This document shows, one piece after another, positions 7,511 through 16,041 of a stretch of DNA of 60,644 nt; position 1 is the stretch's first letter; each line of letters begins with the position of its first letter. This DNA comes from Deltaproteobacteria bacterium (lineage in GTDB: Bacteria; Myxococcota_A; Polyangia; HGW-17; SLPX01): NCBI GenBank assembly GCA_021162935.1, contig JAGGXR010000154.1, forward strand, positions 1 to 60,644, read 5' to 3'. The notes under the pieces are model-generated. The model saw nothing but the letters and a program-made list of their open reading frames with translations. It was not told where the DNA came from and did not search any database. The position numbers and the translations under genes are program-made.

Positions 7511-10500
7511 TAGAAAATAAACCCAAAATTGAAGTGGATCCTGCCGCTGCGCGAGGTGCCATATGATGGCTCGAACGGGACGCCATAGGCGACGCTGATG
7601 GCTCCGACAGGCGTCACCAGGCGCAGGGCGAGCCCCATCGAATGTTTGAATCCGGTGATGAAATGGACGAAGCCCTTGCCACCGAATGTGTTCACGATGG
7701 AACCGGCATCGAAGAATATAGCGCCCCAGATGGGCAGACCAGCCAGAATGGATCGCTTCCAAATGGGGAACTGGATTTCCAGATTGTAGATCATTCGGAT
7801 GTTGCCCCCCTGGGGGACCACTCGGTAGACGAGCGGCCCCTTGGTTCCCGGAACCAGGGGGAGGGTCTCGACCGCGGTGAAGAGTTGGTCTCGTTCGTAA
7901 CCGCGAACCGTCGTATCACCGCCAGCGTAGAACCGTTCCGTATCGGGCAGCATCACGGTTTGTCCCAGTGGAAATCCGTGATCGTAACGGACCCCTTGTG
8001 CGATGACCAAGCCGAAGGGCAAAGGGATGAAGGCCTGGGCTGCCAGACGGAGGTGGATGAACCGGGCTGCCGGCAGAAGGTCTGCAAGGAGATAGCGGGA
8101 CGACCACAGGACCGAGGCGGTCAGTTGGAAGCCCTTGCGGGGCACCAGGGGGTTATCGCGGTGGTCCCAGATGATGGTCGGCCCCAGGGACGCCGTGTTC
8201 GTGTAGATGTCCACCGAATTCGCTTCATCCATTGCGGCCGCTGTGCGGTAGAGGGGTTCTCGGTGCCTGGCTCTCTTGAGAATGTAACGACCAAACAGTT
8301 GGATCCGTTCGGTGAAGCGCTTGATGACGCTGATCGAGAGGCCATAGGTCAACAGGGGCCCAAGCCGGGCTGTGTCTTCGTTGCGAACGAAGCCAGTCAG
8401 GTCGAAAATGAGGTGTGTGCGGATGAACCGGGGGTCTCGGAACGTTAACCGAGCCTTTTGGATCCGCTCGCCGTATTCACCTGTCAGTTCGAATTGCTTC
8501 GCCCAACCGAAGAGATTTCTGTTTCGGTACATGAGACTGACGAACCACAGGTTGTCCGTGGAGGCGCCGACGCCCACCTCGATGGTGCCGCGATCATTGA
8601 ATCGCTCGGAAACCTGGACGATGACATGGACGGTCTTCTGTTTGCTCCTCAGGCCCATCAGGCCGATGGATGCACTCTTGAAGACACCGAGGCTGGCCAG
8701 GTTCCTGCGGGACCGTTGTATCTTGGCGAGGCTGAATCGTTGCCCGGTTTTGAAAACCAACTCGTGCAGGATCGTGCTCTTGGACGTCTTGAGGTTTCCC
8801 TTGACGAAAATTTGGCCGAAGCGAACCACCGGGCCAAGTTTGACCCGATAGGTCATATCGACGCCGGTCCGGTCCCTGGACGGTTTGGCCTCGTACGCCA
8901 CCTGGACGTAGGGATGGCCTCGGTCCGCACACAAACGCTTCATGCGAGCCAGGTCTTTGGCCATGGCGGATTCAGTGAAGGGTTTTCCTTTCTTGAGAGA
9001 GATCTTGTTCAGCAAGGCCTTACGAAAGTGGGGATCGTCCACAACGAGTTTGACGGATACGACCCGTACCTGCCGGCCTTCGTCAACCTGAAATTGGATC
9101 CAGATCCATCCCTTGAGGCCGCGAGGCAACCCGAGCGCTTCGGTGAGGGCAATAGCCGCCGGATGCTCGAGTGTCTTTGGATGCCGTGCGACGGACGCCC
9201 AGACACGTGCATATCGATAGCCCTTCGACCGATAGTAGGTGCGGATCCGTCCGATATCCTGCGCCAACTGGACCGAGGTGACGTATCCGCCCGATCCGAG
9301 TCCGATGTATCCAAGCAATGGATAAGGCTTGGTCTTGATGACCTTGCGGAGACGGGCCGACGAGATGAATCGGTTTCCTTTGAAAAGAACCTCACGAATT
9401 TTGAGGCGGGGTCCCTCGAAGATATGGAACGTCATGACGTTGTCGAGGCGACTCTTACGCTGACTGTCCACGTAGACACGTGCTTCGAGGTATCCCTTTT
9501 TTTGGTAGGCTCGCTGCAGGGACGTGACCGACTGGGCAACTTCATAGTCATCGCACGAGCCCTGACGGTAGATGGTCAAGAATTTGGTGAGATCCTTTTT
9601 CCCCAGGCCATGGTGGCCCAACAGTCGAATCTGGTACCTGCGTCCTTCTCGAACCACGAGATGGATATTCACACGGCGACGCTTTCGATCGAGACTGGAA
9701 GCCGGATGAAAGTCGCTTCTGATACGGACCTCGATGTAGCCGAGGTTTTGGTATTTCTTTCGAAGTCGCTTCAGATCCGTGCGGAACAACTTGATGGAAA
9801 ACGGCCTGTGATAGAAGAGTAACTTGTGGGTAAACAGCCGCTGGATAGCCCTGTTGGAGAGTGCCCTGTTTCCTTCTGCCGTGACTTTGCCGATTCGGTA
9901 TAGGTAGGGATTCCAGATGAAGAGCGGGCTGATTTTCCACAGAGGACGCAGCAGGATCAAAATGTCCACGACGTGGCGTTTCTTGGTCTTTTCCACAACG
10001 ATTTCGAGATCACCGTCAAAGTAGCCTTCCCGTTGGAGGTACTTCAAAATACGCTTCTTTTGTCGGTCGAACTCTTTTTTTCGGATTTCAGGGGGCGGCA
10101 GACGCGAGCCGTTTCGGTAACGAAAGTGGCGGAGGATCTCTTCCTCGAACAGGGGCCAATTTCCACGCACGTAGACGTATCGAACCACGGGAATGGGTTT
10201 GAGGGTCACTTTCACCACGATGGATGTGCCGTGCCATTTTTCATGGACCGAGACGTAGTATCCGAGACGATCGAGATCCTGTTTGAGTAGGTCCAGGGCT
10301 TTGAGGAGCTGCGCAGCACGCCACCGACTGCCCTTCCGCACCGGCAGGGTCGCCATGATGTGCTTGTGTTTGTCCTCGATTCGACCGGAAACCGTGATGG
10401 CGGAGACGGTCACGATGGTATTTTCCGTGATCATGTGCTGAACGGCTGGTCGCTTGGACAGCGCCCCATGAGGAGGTGTGCCTCCAGGCGGGACGTGCGC

Positions 10501-10767
10501 CGTTCCGGTTGTTTGAGAGTTTGTGGTCGTGCGCTCCAGTCGAACCGAAGGAGACACCAATGGGGCACCTGTCGATCCATCGGTTCGAGGGGCCGGTTTG
10601 CTGATTCGGCGAGGTGCCGAAGACATGGCCTCAGGAGGCCGAGGACCGGCGGATGGACGCTGGGCGGACAGGGACGGCGACCAGACGCTGCTGACCAGTG
10701 CAACGAGGACAATGGCCCTGACAGGCCCTTGTCGTTGTTTCCATTGTATCGACTTTGACCGTTTCAT
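7510..10767 (-). CDS. Omp85/BamA-family outer membrane protein with about seven POTRA domains
   Basis: 1085 residues from ATG 10767, giving a basic N-terminus, a hydrophobic core and Ala-X-Ala-like cleavage near SPSLSAQ. After a Pro/Ser-rich linker come repeated POTRA signatures; I count seven, opening near ITVSAITVSG, VVRYVYVRGNW, IGKVTAEGNRALS, YQIRLLGHHG, IREVLFKGNRFIS, VRVVSVKLVVDD and FGQIFVKGNLKTS. The last 400 residues are a 16-strand-type Omp85 barrel with the conserved VRGY loop motif (GGDTTVRGYERDQ) and a C-terminal phenylalanine (FNFGFIF). BamA has five POTRAs and about 800 residues, TamA three. It sits between DUF58 and an ABC importer rather than with lpxD/skp, so it may be a specialised assembly or secretion protein instead of the housekeeping BamA. 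Confidence 0.9.
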   Translation of the reverse strand: MKRSKSIQWKQRQGPVRAIVLVALVSSVWSPSLSAQRPSAGPRPPEAMSSAPRRISKPAPRTDGSTGAPLVSPSVRLERTTTNSQTTGTAHVPPGGTPPHGALSKRPAVQHMITENTIVTVSAITVSGRIEDKHKHIMATLPVRKGSRWRAAQLLKALDLLKQDLDRLGYYVSVHEKWHGTSIVVKVTLKPIPVVRYVYVRGNWPLFEEEILRHFRYRNGSRLPPPEIRKKEFDRQKKRILKYLQREGYFDGDLEIVVEKTKKRHVVDILILLRPLWKISPLFIWNPYLYRIGKVTAEGNRALSNRAIQRLFTHKLLFYHRPFSIKLFRTDLKRLRKKYQNLGYIEVRIRSDFHPASSLDRKRRRVNIHLVVREGRRYQIRLLGHHGLGKKDLTKFLTIYRQGSCDDYEVAQSVTSLQRAYQKKGYLEARVYVDSQRKSRLDNVMTFHIFEGPRLKIREVLFKGNRFISSARLRKVIKTKPYPLLGYIGLGSGGYVTSVQLAQDIGRIRTYYRSKGYRYARVWASVARHPKTLEHPAAIALTEALGLPRGLKGWIWIQFQVDEGRQVRVVSVKLVVDDPHFRKALLNKISLKKGKPFTESAMAKDLARMKRLCADRGHPYVQVAYEAKPSRDRTGVDMTYRVKLGPVVRFGQIFVKGNLKTSKSTILHELVFKTGQRFSLAKIQRSRRNLASLGVFKSASIGLMGLRSKQKTVHVIVQVSERFNDRGTIEVGVGASTDNLWFVSLMYRNRNLFGWAKQFELTGEYGERIQKARLTFRDPRFIRTHLIFDLTGFVRNEDTARLGPLLTYGLSISVIKRFTERIQLFGRYILKRARHREPLYRTAAAMDEANSVDIYTNTASLGPTIIWDHRDNPLVPRKGFQLTASVLWSSRYLLADLLPAARFIHLRLAAQAFIPLPFGLVIAQGVRYDHGFPLGQTVMLPDTERFYAGGDTTVRGYERDQLFTAVETLPLVPGTKGPLVYRVVPQGGNIRMIYNLEIQFPIWKRSILAGLPIWGAIFFDAGSIVNTFGGKGFVHFITGFKHSMGLALRLVTPVGAISVAYGVPFEPSYGTSRSGRIHFNFGFIF

Positions 10768-10931
10768 GAATCCGGGATGATACCGATGGTCACCGATGCC
10801 AATATTGTGAGCCAGTGTACTTGGACGGTCGAAAGCGCGCAAGTTGAGTGAGGGCTTGCGCCCCATCTGATGTTCGCGTCGGTCTGCTGCGGCAAGTGGG
10901 ATCCGCGGCGCTACGAACAGGGGGCAGTTCT

Positions 10932-12773
10932 TCATTCGGCCATTCGTTGTGACGCCCTGCGGGACGGCACATCCAAAGGGTATCCAGATGGCTGTCTGCT
11001 GGTCCTGCGTGGACTGACGACCGTACGAATGCCCAGACGCGCCAGATGGATCCATGTGGCGGTCATCTCTTCTTTTTCATGCTCGCTGAACACCCGATGC
11101 AAAATCGACTGTTTGGGACCATTTGGCGCCCACAGATTCGGGGCGTACGGGGAGACGACGGTCAGGTGATGGCCTCGGGATTGGAGGTGCCTGATGGCGT
11201 TGTCGAGGTTCCTGTTCATTTCGATCCCCATCAGGTCGCTGACGAAGATCACGGACATGGCCGGCCTCCTGGTGGCGAGGATGCGTAGTGCGGACGTGAC
11301 GCCTTGGGTCTTCGCATCCGGCAACAGAGCCGTTCGGTATGGGAGTGCGATGCCCACGGTCCGGCAGCATTGGCGAATTTCTCGCTCGAGGAAGCTGGTG
11401 ATCGTCGGCGGATACGACGTTCTGTCCTGCGATGCGTCTTTGATTCGTTCGACCGAGATTTCTGACTTGGGGGCGGGGCTCATCGGGCGTGGATCACGCC
11501 CTCCCTCCGCCTTGATTTTCGCCTGTCTGGAGGGCGATGGAATCCGTCCCGGTCCCGGCACCGTCCATGCCGCGCGAGCGCTCCTCTTGATCTGCTGGTT
11601 CCTGCAGCGTTCCATCCAGGATTCCAGGATGGCTCGGGAGTACAGCCTTCCTGTCGCACCGGCCACGAGAGCAGGATCCAGCGGGTCGGCAGCGACCACG
11701 ACACGGCAATCGAGGCCCTTTTGGAATCGAAGGTACTCGGCAAGGGCGTCGATGAGCTCCGGGAGCGTGGCATCCACGTACCCCTCTTCGACCACCGAAT
11801 GGAGGCCCGCCAGGAGTTCGGTGATGCGCATGAGTTGCTTGCGTCCTTCGTCCGGGCCGAGGTGCTGGTAGACCGCATGGTCGACCGACATATATCCTAC
11901 GCGGAATCCGGATCGGATGGCTTGAGCCGCGTACCAAGATACCCAGTCGATGCCGTGGTCCAGCTTGGCGAATCCAGGTGGCCCGTCGCGCATGGAAGGA
12001 GAGATGTCCAGCAGCAGATAAAATGTACTGCTCGATGAGTCCTCCAGGTCTCTCAGCATGAGACGTCCCGTGCGGGCCGTGGCCTTCCAGGCGATTCTCT
12101 TGAATGGATCTCCGGGATGGTACTGTCGAATTTCTCTGAGATCCCCGCCTGGACCAGGGCTCCGAAGCCGTCTTGGGCGCACGTCGAGGTCGGGAGAGCC
12201 CATGACGTTCGAAGCGACGACCTGGGCCTGCACCGATGACTTGGGAAGGACCCGCAAAGGCGTTGGTGAGGGGAAGTAAGCCTGGTGCGTAAACAGTGTT
12301 CCCCGTAATGTCATGCTCAGTCCGTGGATGAACCAGGTTCCCACCGCCAGTGTCTTGATCCGCAGGTGCGTCTCCACCGTGGATCCGGCGAATATTTGGA
12401 GCAGGAGTCCATTCGTGGCGGTCAGTCCATCCGACAGAATGGGATGCAACTCTACCTGGCCCACGTCATAGACGGACGCGTTTCGAATCACGACGTGCAG
12501 TGGAAGGTCCAGGTCGGGAACGAGTGCGCCACGGTGGGTCGTGGGATGCCCGGGCCAGAGGGCCACGCGGATGAGGTGGCGACGGACTGCCCCCGCCGCT
12601 TTCCAGGCATGGATCCAGGCCGCCAGGACGACGGCCAAGACGATGACCCCGCACAGGACGAGTGCCGGATGGACGGTCACGACGCCAGCCATGGACAAGG
12701 AGCCGGCCGTAATGACGATCCACAGACCGTTTCGCGTCAGGGTCGGGTGCACGGCGTCCTCGTTCTCATCCAC
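10932..12773 (-). CDS. DUF58-domain membrane protein
   Basis: 613 residues from GTG 12773, which overlaps the stop of the MoxR gene by eight bases. Two adjacent hydrophobic helices lie near the N-terminus (LWIVITAGSLSMAGVV and ALVLCGVIVLAVVLAAWI). The middle carries the DUF58 signature GGDLREIRQYHPGDPFKRIAWKATARTG followed by LLLDISPSM, a von Willebrand A-like metal-site sequence. MoxR AAA+ and DUF58/vWA proteins are a known chaperone pair, often tied to cell-envelope processes. There are long charged insertions in the C-terminal part. 164 nt separate it from the Omp85 gene. Confidence 0.88.
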   Translation of the reverse strand: MDENEDAVHPTLTRNGLWIVITAGSLSMAGVVTVHPALVLCGVIVLAVVLAAWIHAWKAAGAVRRHLIRVALWPGHPTTHRGALVPDLDLPLHVVIRNASVYDVGQVELHPILSDGLTATNGLLLQIFAGSTVETHLRIKTLAVGTWFIHGLSMTLRGTLFTHQAYFPSPTPLRVLPKSSVQAQVVASNVMGSPDLDVRPRRLRSPGPGGDLREIRQYHPGDPFKRIAWKATARTGRLMLRDLEDSSSSTFYLLLDISPSMRDGPPGFAKLDHGIDWVSWYAAQAIRSGFRVGYMSVDHAVYQHLGPDEGRKQLMRITELLAGLHSVVEEGYVDATLPELIDALAEYLRFQKGLDCRVVVAADPLDPALVAGATGRLYSRAILESWMERCRNQQIKRSARAAWTVPGPGRIPSPSRQAKIKAEGGRDPRPMSPAPKSEISVERIKDASQDRTSYPPTITSFLEREIRQCCRTVGIALPYRTALLPDAKTQGVTSALRILATRRPAMSVIFVSDLMGIEMNRNLDNAIRHLQSRGHHLTVVSPYAPNLWAPNGPKQSILHRVFSEHEKEEMTATWIHLARLGIRTVVSPRRTSRQPSGYPLDVPSRRASQRMAE

Positions 12774-13788
12774 GCCTCGTTCGTGCGAAGACCGGAACAG
12801 TCTGCAGCCCCTCGGAGACCACGTGGGCGCCGTTGATGCCCTCGAGTTCCGCTTCGGGTACCAGGATGATGCGATGCGCCAGCACAGGGATGGCCAGACT
12901 TTTGACGTCGTCGGGAAGAACGTGGTCTCGTCCCTGGAGCAGGGCCAGGGCTCTGGATGCAAATAAAAGGTTGAGTCCGGCCCTGGGTGAACAACCCAGG
13001 TACACGTGCCGACTCGATCGCGTGTGTTGGACGAGGCTCAACAGATAGGTGCGCAGCTCGTCGGAGACATGGACCTTCTCTGCGGTCCGTTGGAGCCAGA
13101 TGATGTCGTCGGGGTTGCAAATCGCTTCCGTCGGGGCGATGGGCGACCCGTAGGTCGTGATCATCCTCTCTTCTTCCTGCGGGGTGGGGTAGCCGAGAAG
13201 GAGTTTTGCCAGAAATCGATCGATCTGTGCCTCGGGCAAAGGATAGGTGCCTTCCTGCTCGATGGGGTTCTGCGTCGCGAGCACCATGAAAGGCGAGGGC
13301 AGGGGGCGCGTGTCCCCTTCGACCGTCACCTGCTGCTCCTGCATGGCCTCCAGCAGGGCGGATTGGGTTTTTGCCGGTGCCCGGTTGATTTCGTCCGCCA
13401 GGACGATCTGGGCGAACACGGGCCCTTCATGGAGTTCAAACTGGTTCTTTGCCGCGTTCCAAACATGGGTGCCGGTGATATCCGTCGGAAGTAGGTCCGG
13501 CGTGAACTGGACGCGGCTGAAGCGGCAACCAGCCGCTGCTGCGAAGGTCTTGATGAGCGTGGTCTTGGCAATCCCCGGAATGCCCTCCACGAGCACGTGT
13601 CCTCGTGCTGCCAGGGCGGCCAGGAGCAACCGCGTATTGTCCGTGGGCCCGATGTACCGTTTGGCGACTTCGCGGCACAGGGCATCGCCCAGCCTGGATG
13701 AGCGTTCCAGGTCGTCGCGACCCAACGAAGGGGATTGCTGTCCCTGTGATGACGTTCCCGTGGATTCCATGCCACGTTCTGCGGGCAT
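12766..13788 (-). CDS. MoxR-family AAA+ ATPase
   Basis: 340 residues from ATG 13788, preceded by AAGGAGG at ideal spacing; the longer frame to 13884 is therefore rejected. Walker A is GIPGIAKTT (variant: Gly-Ile-Ala before Lys-Thr), Walker B is IVLADEINRAPAKTQSALLEAM, sensor 1 lies in VLATQNPIEQEGTYPLPEAQIDRF, a diagnostic MoxR stretch, and SPRAGLNLLFASRALAL marks the lid. MoxR ATPases act as chaperones for vWA/DUF58 partners; the partner gene follows with an overlap. First gene of the minus-strand run. Confidence 0.95.
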   Translation of the reverse strand: MPAERGMESTGTSSQGQQSPSLGRDDLERSSRLGDALCREVAKRYIGPTDNTRLLLAALAARGHVLVEGIPGIAKTTLIKTFAAAAGCRFSRVQFTPDLLPTDITGTHVWNAAKNQFELHEGPVFAQIVLADEINRAPAKTQSALLEAMQEQQVTVEGDTRPLPSPFMVLATQNPIEQEGTYPLPEAQIDRFLAKLLLGYPTPQEEERMITTYGSPIAPTEAICNPDDIIWLQRTAEKVHVSDELRTYLLSLVQHTRSSRHVYLGCSPRAGLNLLFASRALALLQGRDHVLPDDVKSLAIPVLAHRIILVPEAELEGINGAHVVSEGLQTVPVFARTRRG

Positions 13789-14260
13789 CGACTGCCTCCT
13801 TGCTGCTTCTACGCTTCTACCGAAGGCGTGGCCTGGCATATCCGATTGTATCGCCAAGCCACGCTTGCTCTCACTGCACGACAAAGTTCTTTTGCGCTTG
13901 GATTCCTATCGAAGAATCATTTCGTGACTATACCTGCCTGTCAGTGGTTTGACAAACCTCCATCGTTTGGAGACGAGGGGCGAACATCATTCGTATCGAT
14001 TCGTGGCAGTTTCTGCCAATGCGACGATGTTTGTGAGGGTGCTCGACGGAATTTCTCTTCTTCTGGTGTTGGTCGCTCTTTTCATCCGACGTTCGTCAAT
14101 GAGGGGGGACACGTTGGTGGCCCTCTTGGTGCAACAGAGCCTTTGGGATGACTGATTCGTTTCGCGTCAGGGTATGGGCCGTGAGGCCTGTTGGACGGAC
14201 AGGGCGCCCTCATGGAAATTGTAGCGCGAGGAACCGGTTGGTTGGACGCCAAACTCTTGA
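13789..14260. other. Gene-free stretch upstream of moxR
   Basis: Short overlapping open frames on the plus strand (13828-14151, 13949-14155) lack a ribosome-binding site and any recognisable composition. No tRNA or repeat seen. It should hold the promoter of the moxR operon on the minus strand. Confidence 0.4.
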
Positions 14261-14611
14261 TCAGCGCAGCCCGGCGGCGATGGAGAAGAGCCTCCGTCGC
14301 AGATTGGAAAGGCTGTCTTCCAGATATTCGGTGTCTCGGGTCACCGATGCGTCCATGGCGATAGTTTCGAGCTTGGACGGATCCAGGTCCGGCTCTTCGA
14401 GCGCCTGGAGCGCTTTGACCAAGAACGATTCGATGTCCCCGAGTACTTGGGCCGTCTCGCGGAGGTCGTCGTCGGCCAGCAATACGTGATTGCGGAGCCT
14501 CCCGTTGCTCATCAATGTTTCGTTGTCCGTGCCTTCTCGGGAAATGAGCCGGTCACGGATCCTTCTTTTGGCAGGAACACGGGAAGAGGGGTTACTGTCT
14601 GATGGTTGCAT
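14261..14611 (-). CDS. Small hypothetical protein, helical
   Basis: 116 residues from ATG 14611, with AGGAGG eight nt upstream. The sequence is hydrophilic: a basic N-terminal third (RVPAKRRIRDRLISREG), then predicted helices rich in Leu, Asp and Glu (LADDDLRETAQVLGDIESFL, LEEPDLDPSKLETIAMDA) and a basic end (LRRRLFSIAAGLR). No membrane segment, cysteine motif or known domain. It is transcribed divergently from tatA, 155 nt away. The good ribosome-binding site and coherent composition argue that it is a real gene; function unknown. Confidence 0.6.
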   Translation of the reverse strand: MQPSDSNPSSRVPAKRRIRDRLISREGTDNETLMSNGRLRNHVLLADDDLRETAQVLGDIESFLVKALQALEEPDLDPSKLETIAMDASVTRDTEYLEDSLSNLRRRLFSIAAGLR

Positions 14612-14766
14612 GTTCGTTGCCTCCTGGTTCGGGATTCGATGTTCCCGTATCATCAACTGTAGGCAGGGGGCGAAGACCTGTCAAAAAAAGTTCCCATCCG
14701 GGCGTCGCACTGTTATGTTCAAAGCGCAATAGGGATTCGACCGACTTTCCGAAATGGAGTGTTTCC

Positions 14767-15048
14767 ATGCCTGGTTTCACCGAACTCTTTCTTATTTTGG
14801 CCATCGTTCTCGTTGTGTTCGGGGCTCGGCGAGTGCCTGAAATTTTCGAGGCGCTCGGTCGCGGCGTGCGCAGTTTCAAGCGAGCCGTCCATGAAGACGA
14901 GCAGATTGACGTGACGCCTGGAGATCAGGCGAAGCTGGACAACAAGGGGGAAGGCGCGAAACCGGCCGAGACGGTCCAGGTCAAAGAGAAAACGGTCGAT
15001 GCCTCGAACGACGCGTCCCAGGCCAAGACGGACAAGAAGGAAGACTAG
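14767..15048 (+). CDS. tatA: Sec-independent translocase subunit TatA/TatE family
   Basis: 93 residues from ATG 14767; GGAG lies seven nt upstream. The N-terminal helix FTELFLILAIVLVVFGARRV, the Phe-Gly hinge and the following amphipathic helix VPEIFEALGRGVRSFKRAV are the TatA signature. The tail is long, charged and disordered (Asp/Lys/Glu-rich), as is usual. TatA oligomers form the pore that exports folded twin-arginine substrates. No tatC or tatB is adjacent, so those must be elsewhere. The precursor at 473-691 carries a twin-arginine-like leader and would need this pathway. Confidence 0.92.
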   Translation: MPGFTELFLILAIVLVVFGARRVPEIFEALGRGVRSFKRAVHEDEQIDVTPGDQAKLDNKGEGAKPAETVQVKEKTVDASNDASQAKTDKKED

Positions 15049-15108
15049 CCGGGAGAAGTTGGACGCCGCGCGCGTGCAATCGGTGCTCCGGGGCAGGGAT
15101 GATCCTTT

Positions 15109-16017
15109 TCATGTTTGATCGGGGGGTGACGTTTCAGGATTTTTCCGACATTCCTCAGTGTCTGCGGCGCTGCCCCGCAATTCTTCGCGTGCGGTATCAT
15201 CGAGCCCCATGGCTCGGATCATGGCCGTCAGTTCTCGATCCGTTGCGTCCACGAGTTCCGCGATGTCCTGACGGCGGAGGTGGGGCAGAAGGCGCATTTT
15301 GCTTTCGGCCGGGGTGTTTGGGTTGAAGAGGAGGGCGCGGATCACGGCATGCCGATTCTTCCAGCGAGATGATCTGGCGATTTCGGACAAGACGGCAGGG
15401 GCTGCGTTGCGGCTCGCGGCAATGCGTATCACGTCGCGTTCCACGGTCTTCGGATTCGTCAGAACGATGCGGACCACCCTGGGATCCGGGTCCTGGGCCA
15501 GTCGATCCAGGAGTCGCCGATCGGTTTTGCGGGCGAGTGCTTTGCGTTCTCCAAGGGTCAGCATGCGGCCTCCAGGCGTAATGGGACGCATCTGGCCACG
15601 CCCCTTCCACGATTCTTGGACGAACATCCGAGCGAGATGGGACAAGCCCTGGTGTCGAAGTCGTTCCGTAGCCGCGTCCAGAAGCGCGTGGTCCAGGAGG
15701 TCATCGTCCAGGATTCGGCAGAAGGCACTCCACAGTTCGTGAAAATGCGGGTGGGAGGACCGATGCTCATAGAGCACCTGAACGAAATGGCTCAACATAT
15801 CAGGAGATGCCTGCTGCAGACGTTCGCGAAGGATGGCTGCGCGCATCTGGACTTCCGGGTATCGGTGGAGGCTCCTGGCGAGTCGTGCGAAATCATCATC
15901 GGGCGCAGGTTGAAGGTTTGGGGCTGACGGAGAAGGAGCACGGGAAACCCGGTCGGTGACATCGACCGTTGGCTGTTCGTTTGGAGCATTTGGCGTTCGA
16001 TGTGGATCGTTGGCCAT
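15109..16017 (-). CDS. Conserved-looking repeat protein, HEAT/LRV-like
   Basis: 302 residues. A Pro/Ser-rich disordered N-terminus of about 40 residues is followed by helical repeats. LDRLAQDPDPRVVRIVLTNP, VIRIAASRNAAPAVLSEIAR and HAVIRALLFNPNTPAESKMR have the short two-helix periodicity of HEAT or leucine-rich-repeat-variant proteins, which are binding scaffolds. No catalytic residues are seen. Ends with a hydrophilic tail. It lies 24 nt downstream of the zinc-ribbon/DUF3426 gene on the same strand, so the two are likely cotranscribed. Function unknown. Confidence 0.7.
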   Translation of the reverse strand: MANDPHRTPNAPNEQPTVDVTDRVSRAPSPSAPNLQPAPDDDFARLARSLHRYPEVQMRAAILRERLQQASPDMLSHFVQVLYEHRSSHPHFHELWSAFCRILDDDLLDHALLDAATERLRHQGLSHLARMFVQESWKGRGQMRPITPGGRMLTLGERKALARKTDRRLLDRLAQDPDPRVVRIVLTNPKTVERDVIRIAASRNAAPAVLSEIARSSRWKNRHAVIRALLFNPNTPAESKMRLLPHLRRQDIAELVDATDRELTAMIRAMGLDDTAREELRGSAADTEECRKNPETSPPDQT

Positions 16018-16041
16018 GGGCTGGTTGGTTGGCGTTGCCTC

